From: Candidatus Zhuqueibacterota bacterium RBG_16_48_16
GTDB taxonomy: Bacteria > Zhuqueibacterota > Zhuqueibacteria > Residuimicrobiales > Sediminimicrobiaceae
Assembly: GCA_001771235.1 (NCBI GenBank)
Contig: METF01000251.1
Coordinates: 3,986 to 26,267, forward strand
Length of the DNA: 22,282 nucleotides
Direction of reading: 5' to 3'
The translations under genes and the position numbers were made by a program. Positions 16,714 through 22,282 of the stretch are shown in pieces (position 1 is the first letter of the stretch; the number at the start of each line of letters is the position of its first letter). The notes below the pieces were generated by a model that made no database searches, was not told the origin of the DNA, and saw only the letters and a program-made list of their open reading frames with translations.

Positions 16714-17760
16714 TTGACATCGAGATTTCGTACAACAATTTTTGCCATACTGCTGGTCAATGCGACTTTGAGCCATTCCTCGCTTTGTTTGGCTCAAAGT
16801 GAGGGCAGTGATTTTCGTTTTGCGAATTCGTCCGTTATGACACGGCTTCGCGGAATGGGCAACGCATTTACCGCGGTTGTGGACAAAACCAGCGCGGGTA
16901 TGTTTAATCCCGCTTTGATCGGATTTATACCGCGCTCAAAACCGAACGGCTTTTCAATTCTGATCAACCCGGCTGAAACATTTTCGGGAATCAGGCAATA
17001 CGACGATCTTGCGGCCAGGGAACAGTTGAATGGCCTGGATTGGCTGAATGCCGCGGGATTGGTGGTGCGGTCCGTTTCCTTTTCCCATACGGTCTTTCGC
17101 ACGTCGCTTATCTTATCTGAACCGTTGTCCTACCCTCCGTCTTACCGGCGTGGAAATGACTTTATCGATTTATCCGGGTTATTGGATTGGAACTTTGGCA
17201 CACTGGCGACCAGTCTGCAGTTGGCCCAACAGGTGGCTATTGGCGCTGCCGTCTACTTGATAACAGCCGACGGCTTTGCCGACAGGAGAAGAAGTTACGG
17301 AAGCTCCTACGGTGTTGCGCTGCAACCCACCGCTCGCCTGACTATCGGCATGGCTTATTCTGACTTAAATAATGACGTTGCCCTTTTGTTTCAACCGGTG
17401 GATCGAATTTTCGATGAAACGATCAACATCGGCATTTCCTACAAACCAATCGATCAATGGCTCCTGGCCCTGGACATTCGCAATGCGTCGGACGATCAAA
17501 AGCCCGTTCAGAGAGAGCTGCATGTTGGCACGGAGCTTAGCCTGGGTTCATTATTGGCGATTCGCTCGGGAATGTACCGTATAGCCAGGGACAAAAATGT
17601 CTATTCCGTTGGTTTAGGGGTTCTTCCCGCCGATCTTTTATACGGCCTAAAAAAATACTTTCATCAAAATGAATTTTTACTAAATTACAGCCTTTGTGTT
17701 GAAAATTTTGGTGACAGTACGGATTATAAACAGTACCTGATGCTGAGTATCAGAATTTAG
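16714..17760 (+). CDS. PorV/PorQ-like outer-membrane beta-barrel protein (second copy)
   Basis: The likely start is TTG 16714, 4 nt after the lnt stop, with GGGA at 16702-16705 as ribosome site. It gives a 348-residue protein with a proper signal peptide (MTSRFRTTIFAILLV... LCLAQS). The open frame extends upstream inside lnt to an ATG at 16570, but that would bury the signal peptide. The mature part opens with TRLRGMGNAFTAVVDKTSAGMFNPALIG, the glycine turn and NPA box of the PorV/PorQ family, then alternating strands typical of an outer-membrane barrel (ALQPTARLTIGMAYSDLN, INIGISYKPIDQWLLALDI), ending LMLSIRI. Similarity to the protein at 5120 is in layout rather than close sequence. Its cargo or function is unknown. 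Confidence 0.75.
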   Translation: MTSRFRTTIFAILLVNATLSHSSLCLAQSEGSDFRFANSSVMTRLRGMGNAFTAVVDKTSAGMFNPALIGFIPRSKPNGFSILINPAETFSGIRQYDDLAAREQLNGLDWLNAAGLVVRSVSFSHTVFRTSLILSEPLSYPPSYRRGNDFIDLSGLLDWNFGTLATSLQLAQQVAIGAAVYLITADGFADRRRSYGSSYGVALQPTARLTIGMAYSDLNNDVALLFQPVDRIFDETINIGISYKPIDQWLLALDIRNASDDQKPVQRELHVGTELSLGSLLAIRSGMYRIARDKNVYSVGLGVLPADLLYGLKKYFHQNEFLLNYSLCVENFGDSTDYKQYLMLSIRI

Positions 17761-17918
17761 GGAACTATTGCCCTGGGTTTGAGTAATACAGGTGTAAAAT
17801 TTCCCAACCTTTGCCTTGCCGCAGAGATCATATCAACACAGGCAAATAATCTTTCCATCTCCTTTGATAAATCCGCCGAGTCTTTCAGTTTATGGTGCGG
17901 AATAATTTGAGGAAACAT
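17757..17918 (-). CDS. possible 53-residue antisense small ORF or gene remnant (unrecognised)
   Basis: This minus-strand ORF fills most of the gap between the barrel gene and the next gene, and its stop overlaps the 3' end of the barrel gene by 4 nt. The peptide begins MFPQIIPHHKLKDSADLSKE, then a helix-like EMERLFACVDMISAARQRLG, ending KPRAIVP. Its composition looks protein-like (charged, helix-forming, few low-complexity runs), but there is no ribosome site before the ATG and no family is recognised. It could be a remnant of an inserted gene or chance. Confidence 0.2.
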   Translation of the reverse strand: MFPQIIPHHKLKDSADLSKEMERLFACVDMISAARQRLGNFTPVLLKPRAIVP

Positions 17919-17962
17919 TTAATTTTCGTGATCGTTATTGGACAATCAACCTGAACGGGCCA

Positions 17963-18595
17963 TTGAAAAGAGCTATCGCATTTTTGTTATTTTGTCAAAT
18001 TCTTATCTGTTCTCAACGTGTGTTGAGTGAGAGCCAGGTAAGAACCAACCTGGAGGTGATTCAGGCTCTTTTTTCCAAAATTTTGCTGGCAACGCTGGCG
18101 GAGATCGATGGCGATTCAGCACGTTTGTATTTCCAGCCGGCGAAGACGGACGCGGGTTATAACTGGATTATTGAGGATGAAATAAAAAAGCTCCCTTCCA
18201 TAGGCCGGTTCGCTGCTGTTTACCGTTTGTCGAAGGAGCAAAATCCGGACAGCACAAGCTGGTTTTTATTGCAATACAATCCGGTCGATTTGGCCATTCT
18301 TTATCAAAAAGATAAACGTGATTCAAAAAGCCCAATAAACCGGCTCGTTTCCTGTTCGTTATCTCTTACGGTATATGATGGTGATGGAAAGGTCGTGGTT
18401 TCGAAAGTTGCAAACGATTCCATATCGGATAATATCAATGTGGATCAAATCGAAAGTGTCGAAAATAAACACTACGCCTTCACTGTGGGGCCCCATCCCC
18501 GGAAAAAGTTTTTGAAAAGCTTGATCGAGCCAGTTCTTATTTCGGTAATAACCGGCGGCATCGTCTATTCGTTTTATACTTTTCGCAGCAAATGA
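17963..18595 (+). CDS. unknown exported protein with C-terminal membrane segment
   Basis: 210 residues from a TTG start at 17963; no better start lies in frame. An N-terminal signal sequence or anchor (MKRAIAFLLFCQILICSQ) is followed by a soluble region of about 160 residues with no recognised motif, then a single hydrophobic segment at about 186-206 (IEPVLISVITGGIVYSFYTF) ending FRSK. The topology suggests a periplasmic domain anchored in the inner membrane, with the short basic tail inside. Its stop overlaps the bamD start as ATGA, so the two are translationally coupled and may work together in envelope assembly. The function is unknown. Confidence 0.75.
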   Translation: MKRAIAFLLFCQILICSQRVLSESQVRTNLEVIQALFSKILLATLAEIDGDSARLYFQPAKTDAGYNWIIEDEIKKLPSIGRFAAVYRLSKEQNPDSTSWFLLQYNPVDLAILYQKDKRDSKSPINRLVSCSLSLTVYDGDGKVVVSKVANDSISDNINVDQIESVENKHYAFTVGPHPRKKFLKSLIEPVLISVITGGIVYSFYTFRSK

Positions 18596-19431
18596 TGAAA
18601 ATGACGGGACATTTTATGCAAAAGCTGAAAAGCGCGGTATGGTATCGACTTTTTCTCTCTGCAATAATCTTTTTGCTCTTCGCTTGCGGCACAACGAAAA
18701 TACCCGCAAACCTGACAGCGGATGAAAGGCTTGAGCTGGCCATGAAGCTTTTTGACAAAGGCGACTACTATGATGCCAAGACGCAGTTTCGTATCATTAC
18801 GTTGAGCTATAGCGGCAGCACCATTGCCGATAAGGCACAATTCTACCTGGGCGAGTCGCACTTTAACATGAAAGAATACATCCTGGCGGCAAGCGAGTAC
18901 GAACGACTCATCAGGGTTTACCCAAACTCGGAGTATGTCGACGACGCAAAATATAAATTGGGTCTGAGCTATTTTGAGCTGTCACCTAAATATTCGCTGG
19001 ATCAGGAATACACGATAAAGGCTCTGCGGCAATTCCAGGAGTTTATGGAAGATTACTATGCAAGCGATCTGACCCCACAAGTCTCGAAAAAGCTGATGGA
19101 CATCCGCAACAAGCTCGCGAAAAAGGAATTTTCCTCGGCTGAGCAATATCGGAAAATGGGGATTCATAGCTCGGCGATTATCTATTACAAGCTTGTTTTG
19201 GAAAAGTATTACGATTCAAAATTTGCCGCCAAGTCGCAGTACTGGATGGGAGAGTGCCACAGAAAACTCAAGCAATATGACGAGGCTTTGGCGGCGCTGA
19301 AGCTTTTTGTTGAGAAATATCCCCAGGATGAGAATATCGCCAAAGCGAGGGAGAAAATTGCCGAAATAAACAACAGGCTAAAGGAGCAGCCTGCGGAAGC
19401 TGGTCAACTGAGCAATTCCGATCTGCGATAA
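18592..19431 (+). CDS. bamD: outer-membrane assembly lipoprotein BamD
   Basis: Lipoprotein of the BAM complex that helps insert beta-barrel proteins. It has 279 residues. The lipobox LLFAC puts the lipidated cysteine at residue 32, followed by GTT. Five TPR-like helical pairs follow (ELAMKLFDKGDYYDAKTQFR, FYLGESHFNMKEYILAASEYERLI, YKLGLSYFELSP, YRKMGIHSSAIIYYKLVLEKY, YWMGECHRKLKQYDEALAALKLF), the BamD/YfiO arrangement. The start is ATG 18592, overlapping the previous stop; other in-frame ATGs at 18595, 18601 and 18616 are possible. The two barrel proteins in the window are likely clients, and Lnt would finish its acylation. Confidence 0.9.
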   Translation: MMKMTGHFMQKLKSAVWYRLFLSAIIFLLFACGTTKIPANLTADERLELAMKLFDKGDYYDAKTQFRIITLSYSGSTIADKAQFYLGESHFNMKEYILAASEYERLIRVYPNSEYVDDAKYKLGLSYFELSPKYSLDQEYTIKALRQFQEFMEDYYASDLTPQVSKKLMDIRNKLAKKEFSSAEQYRKMGIHSSAIIYYKLVLEKYYDSKFAAKSQYWMGECHRKLKQYDEALAALKLFVEKYPQDENIAKAREKIAEINNRLKEQPAEAGQLSNSDLR

Positions 19432-19472
19432 TGCTGATTTCAGAGTTGTCAGCTTCGGAAGAGGAGTGATCG

Positions 19473-20063
19473 TTGAGAATCGGATTATTCGGAGGCACAT
19501 TCAATCCCGTTCATATCGCTCACCTGATTATAGCCGAAAGAGCTCGAGACGAGCTGCATCTCGAAAAGCTGATATTCATGCCTTGCGCAATCCCCCCACA
19601 TAAAACAACGCAAAAAGTTGCTTCCGCATCGCACCGGCTGGATATGTTAAAGCTGGCCACCCGCAATCACCCTCGTTTCGAAGTCTCTGATTTGGAAATT
19701 GCCCGCGGCAATGTTTCCTTCACCGTGGATACATTACAGGCGCTGCACGGCATGTACTCCTGCTCAAAGGAGGAAATGTTTCTCATCATCGGGGAAGATA
19801 ATGTCGTCGAATTTAACACCTGGAAGAATCCGGACAAAATATTGCGGTTGTGCCGCATCGTGGCCGTCAAAAGGCCGAATGTGAATTTAAGCGAAAACGA
19901 TCCGGTGCGACATCCGGATTTTTTCTATATCGACGCTCCTTTGATGGATATCTCTTCTTCTGATATCCGTGAGAGGGTAAAAAACAACAAGACGATTACT
20001 TTTCTCGTGCCCGCTGCCGTCGAAGAATATATTGTCTCCCACCAGCTTTATCGTCAGTCTTGA
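19473..20063 (+). CDS. nadD: nicotinate-nucleotide adenylyltransferase
   Basis: Joins nicotinate mononucleotide and ATP to make deamido-NAD in NAD synthesis. The 196 residues have GGTFNPVHIAHL at 7-18 (nucleotide binding, with the HxGH-like HIAH), the IPPHK substrate loop, LIIGEDN in place of the more common FIIGAD, and ISSSDIRERV near the C-terminus. The start is TTG 19473, supported by GAGGAG at 19461-19466, 6 nt upstream, and by the first residues MRIGLFGG, which align with the family's first strand. It follows bamD after 41 nt. Confidence 0.95.
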   Translation: MRIGLFGGTFNPVHIAHLIIAERARDELHLEKLIFMPCAIPPHKTTQKVASASHRLDMLKLATRNHPRFEVSDLEIARGNVSFTVDTLQALHGMYSCSKEEMFLIIGEDNVVEFNTWKNPDKILRLCRIVAVKRPNVNLSENDPVRHPDFFYIDAPLMDISSSDIRERVKNNKTITFLVPAAVEEYIVSHQLYRQS

Positions 20064-20145
20064 TAGACTTGATAAAAATTGTAATTCCAATAATTCTTTA
20101 ATAAATTACCACCACTGAGGTGCACTCTGTCACCCACACTCAATT

Positions 20146-20865
20146 ATGCGTCCATCGATGAACAGGAAAAAAACAGCCGAGTTCCCTGATTTCGTACATT
20201 GTCTTTTTTGGGACTGTGACGCCCGAATGCTGTCCTGGGAAAAGCATAGTGATTTTATCATTTCCCGCATTCTTAATGAAGGACGTTGGGATGCCGTACA
20301 ATGGCTGCGCTCAATACTTGGCGACCATAAGCTAAAACAATGGCTGATAAAAAGAAATGGCCCCAAGTTGGATCCTCGTAAGCTGCGTTTCTGGGGGCTG
20401 ATACTCAACATCGACGCAGAGATGGTAAACGAATGGCTGCAATCGAAAAATCCTCGCCTCTGGCAAGAGAGAGTATCGCTGCATGGGGAAATCCGCGGCG
20501 TAAGGGTTACATTCCTTGAGTATCGTTATCCGCATCTGAAGAAGCCGCTCAGGCTGAAACAACCGGGGTGCGATCTTGCTTCTCTTGACGATCTCTGCTG
20601 CATGAAATTATCGGCAATTGCACAACGCGGCTCGCGAAAGGATTTTATCGATATATACGCCCTGATTAAGAAGCATATAACTCTCGATGAAATGATTTCA
20701 TTGTATCAGAGAAAGTACAAGACCACCGATATTGGACATCTCCTGTACGCCCTGGCATATTTTACCGATGCGGAGAATGAACCGATACCTGTGCTTCTCC
20801 GGGACATCGATTGGGAAACTGTAAAAAAGACCATTCAAAAACAGGTTAAGAGCATCGCAAAATAG
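20146..20865 (+). CDS. DUF6922-like module fused to the C-terminal part of an AbiEii-type nucleotidyltransferase
   Basis: 239 residues in one open frame. Residues 14-98 (PDFVHCLFWDCDARMLSW, HSDFIISRILNEGRWDAVQWL, DPRKLRFWGLILNI) resemble DUF6922 proteins, which often precede AbiEii-type genes. Residues 103-239 resemble the C-terminal part of AbiEii/AbiGii-type nucleotidyltransferases: GVRVTFLEYRYP, SLDDLCCMKLSAIAQRGSRKDFIDIY at 146-171, YALAYFTDAENEP. The usual N-terminal part of that enzyme, with its GG-TAL stretch and paired aspartates, is absent. This suggests an in-frame deletion joining two neighbouring genes, or a real inactive fusion. The junction is near 20443-20470. ATG 20146 has no ribosome site; 20158 is an alternative. 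A TTGATA (20069) with TAATTC (20091) might be its promoter. Family names are from memory. Confidence 0.7.
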   Translation: MRPSMNRKKTAEFPDFVHCLFWDCDARMLSWEKHSDFIISRILNEGRWDAVQWLRSILGDHKLKQWLIKRNGPKLDPRKLRFWGLILNIDAEMVNEWLQSKNPRLWQERVSLHGEIRGVRVTFLEYRYPHLKKPLRLKQPGCDLASLDDLCCMKLSAIAQRGSRKDFIDIYALIKKHITLDEMISLYQRKYKTTDIGHLLYALAYFTDAENEPIPVLLRDIDWETVKKTIQKQVKSIAK

Positions 20866-20938
20866 ATTCAACGATCTCTGGGGTTTGGGAACTGTGTTTT
20901 ATTTTTATGGGGCATGGCAAACTGTAAGTTATGCCAAA

Positions 20939-21078
20939 GAGTGCTTTGAGTGCCTGGAGGAATGAGAGTGCCTGGAGTACTTGGAGTAGTTAGAGTGTCT
21001 TGAGTGATGGCCTCACAAAGACACCATCTTAAGGCCAGTCATTCAAGCCACTCAAGTCACTCATAACTCAAGCCACTT
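20939..21078. repeat. 140-bp array of 9-nt GAGTG units with inverted second half (element C)
   Basis: Eight consecutive 9-nt units run from 20939 to 21010: GAGTGCTTT, GAGTGCCTG, GAGGAATGA, GAGTGCCTG, GAGTACTTG, GAGTAGTTA, GAGTGTCTT, GAGTGATGG. After a spacer the same unit appears reversed (21041-21078), with ATTC/ACTC/ACTC/ACTC/ACTT starts at 21041, 21050, 21059, 21066 and 21075 (steps 9, 9, 7, 9). GAGTGATGGCC (21002-21012) pairs with GGCCAGTCATTC (21033-21044) to give a hairpin. Units are too short for CRISPR. It lies between the AbiEii-type fusion and the glycosyltransferase. Confidence 0.8.
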
Positions 21079-21157
21079 CATTTTGATCCTGATTCTTAGA
21101 TGCGGCTAAAACACCCGGATCACCCTGTGAGTGGTTGCCCCTCCGCCAATAATTTTC

Positions 21158-21188
21158 TTGATTTAAATCCGAACAAACCCTATTTTTG
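21158..21188 (+). promoter_or_regulatory. possible Bacteroidota-type promoter (TTG-N20-TAnnTTTG)
   Basis: TTG at 21158-21160, a 20-nt spacer and TATTTTTG at 21181-21188 match the -33/-7 pattern known from Bacteroidota sigma factors, about 40 nt before the glycosyltransferase ATG. A standard -35/-10 pair is not obvious here. Only one such match was noticed and the lineage is uncertain. Confidence 0.25.
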
Positions 21189-21228
21189 GCAACCTTTTAC
21201 CAGCAAAACCTGACTTAAACTGGTCTCG

Positions 21229-22282
21229 ATGACTGCTCGCCGGCTACATGTCCTTCAAGTCTGCTCGTCCCGCTCATGGGGTGGGATGGAAATGCATGTA
21301 GCGGTTCTTGCCAAAGAATTAAGCAAGCGAGGCCACCGGGTAACAGCGCTAGCCGCCAGGAATAGCCGGTTATTCGCTGAGCTGGAACGGCAGCACATTA
21401 GCACGCACGATTTTTCACCCAAAGCCTATTTCGATGTATTCTCGACCATAAAACTGATCGAGCTGTTAAAACGCTCTTCCATTGATGTCATCCACGCTCA
21501 TTATTCAAAAGACCTGTGGAGCATCGTAATGGCGTGTAAATTTTCGCGCGCTATCCCGGTTGTTTTTATAAAACACATCGGCACGCAAAAGCCAAAACGC
21601 GATCCGTTGCATCGCTTTATCTACAAAAACGTTTCTCATACGATTGCCGTCTCGCAAGTCATCAAGGACAATTTATTGAATACCCATCCGCTAGATGCCA
21701 GCCGCGTCAGCGTCATTCACCATGGAATCGACATGAATTATTACAGACGCTCCCGCGGCGACAGGGAAAAAACCCGCTGCGAATTTAACATCGGAGACGA
21801 TGACATTCTCATAGGCACGATCGGCAGGCTGCAGGAAGGCAAAGGCCATCTGGAGTTTTTAGAGGTGGCGGGCGTTATCGGCAAGAGATATCCGGCCAGC
21901 CGCTTTATCATTGTCGGAGGGCCGACGCACGGCGAAGAAGATAAAGCGGAAATCATATATAAGAAAGCAAAAGAGACCGCGCTGGCAGACCGGCTTGTTT
22001 TCACCGGCTTTCGAGCGGATATTCCCGCCCTGCTTTCTGCTATGGACATATTTGTCTTTCCCTCGCGGGCGGAGGCTTTTGGCCTGGTGCTGATCGAGGC
22101 CATGTCTGCCGGACTGCCGGTGATAGCGAATCGCAGCGACGGGATTTTGGATATTATCGAAGATGGGGTAAACGGCCTGCTGATCGCGCCAATGAACATC
22201 GATTTGTGGGTGGAGCGTGTCGAAAGACTCATCCGGCATCCGGAGTTGCGCAGCCGCCTGGCAAGATCAGCCGTTGAAACCG
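21229..22282 (+). CDS. GT4-family glycosyltransferase (3' truncated by window)
   Basis: At least 351 residues, open to the end of the window. It starts at ATG 21229 with RRLHVLQVCSSRSWGGMEMHV, the N-terminal GT-B fold with the glycine-rich SWGG(M)E acceptor loop. It continues with IDVIHAHYSKDL, the hinge VSVIHHGIDMNYY, DILIGTIGRLQEGKGH (start of the nucleotide-sugar domain), and the EX7E-type motif EAFGLVLIEAMSAGLPVIA with Glu282 and Glu290. Most GT4 enzymes with these features build lipopolysaccharide, capsule or glycolipids on the cytoplasmic side. The donor sugar cannot be told. It may open a polysaccharide cluster beyond the window. No clear ribosome site is seen. Confidence 0.9.
   Translation, partial: MTARRLHVLQVCSSRSWGGMEMHVAVLAKELSKRGHRVTALAARNSRLFAELERQHISTHDFSPKAYFDVFSTIKLIELLKRSSIDVIHAHYSKDLWSIVMACKFSRAIPVVFIKHIGTQKPKRDPLHRFIYKNVSHTIAVSQVIKDNLLNTHPLDASRVSVIHHGIDMNYYRRSRGDREKTRCEFNIGDDDILIGTIGRLQEGKGHLEFLEVAGVIGKRYPASRFIIVGGPTHGEEDKAEIIYKKAKETALADRLVFTGFRADIPALLSAMDIFVFPSRAEAFGLVLIEAMSAGLPVIANRSDGILDIIEDGVNGLLIAPMNIDLWVERVERLIRHPELRSRLARSAVET

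Larger units (their letters stand above)
20866..21228. other. 363-nt gap holding repeat element C and a possible promoter
   Basis: No coding region is credible here. The middle is taken up by the 9-nt periodic repeat (20939-21078). After it, 21079-21150 shows nothing recognisable, and a possible promoter for the glycosyltransferase lies at 21158-21188. No tRNA is seen. Confidence 0.6.

Noticed and set aside
20939..21078. CRISPR array
   Set aside because: Repeat units are 9 nt, contiguous and degenerate, with no spacers and no cas genes nearby.
21741..22239. Antisense frames in the last 500 bases
   Set aside because: The plus strand encodes an intact GT4 nucleotide-sugar domain with the EX7E-type motif, so these are shadows.
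20146..22282. A new defence system around the AbiEii-type gene
   Set aside because: Only one incomplete toxin-type gene is visible, without its catalytic half or a clear partner, and the neighbour is a sugar transferase. Evidence is insufficient for a system.
1..22282. tRNA, rRNA, riboswitch, insertion sequence or replication origin
   Set aside because: No cloverleaf, conserved rRNA segment, transposase, known riboswitch core or DnaA-box cluster was recognised by eye; a covariance-model scan was not possible.

Overview
The window is a dense, almost entirely plus-strand stretch of bacterial chromosome holding 17 well-supported or recognisable genes plus one fused or damaged gene. It starts inside dxs and ends inside a glycosyltransferase gene. 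Outer-membrane biology (BamD, Lnt, two PorV/PorQ-type beta-barrel proteins with signal peptides) shows a diderm. Those barrel families, with yicC-gmk-rpoZ-coaBC order, a type-4 uracil-DNA glycosylase and moderate GC, suggest the FCB side of the tree (Calditrichota, KSB1 or a similar poorly cultured lineage). This placement is inference; no rRNA is present to settle it.

Layout. 1-1810: 3' half of dxs (isoprenoid precursor synthesis) followed 7 nt later by nadK. 1811-2254: gene-poor gap. 2255-4882: mutS. 4995-5065: hairpin-forming repeat. 5120-6151: PorV/PorQ-family outer-membrane protein. 6188-9431: a likely operon with a sigma70-like promoter: yicC, gmk, rpoZ, coaBC, with another repeat between gmk and rpoZ. 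9557-14042: type-4 udg, dnaB, a 129-bp palindromic element, then a bifunctional (p)ppGpp synthetase/hydrolase (rel). 14180-17760: HU-family protein, ruvX, lnt and a second PorV/PorQ-like barrel protein. 17963-20063: a signal-peptide protein with a C-terminal membrane segment, bamD (start and stop overlapping as ATGA) and nadD. 20146-20865: one ORF joining a DUF6922-like module to the C-terminal part of an AbiEii-type nucleotidyltransferase. 20939-21078: 9-nt periodic repeat. 21229-end: GT4 glycosyltransferase.

The genes are mostly housekeeping: nucleotide and cofactor synthesis (gmk, nadK, nadD, coaBC, dxs), replication and repair (mutS, udg, dnaB, ruvX), transcription and stress control (rpoZ, yicC, rel) and envelope assembly (lnt, bamD, barrels).

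I found no convincing new multi-gene system. The least explained material is intergenic. Three elements (4995-5065, 7783-7857, 20939-21078) share a 9-nt period, a CAC-N-AA-type core and inverted-repeat form. A fourth, non-periodic palindrome lies between dnaB and rel. Also notable are the fused AbiEii-type gene, the unknown membrane protein coupled to bamD, and frequent TTG starts.
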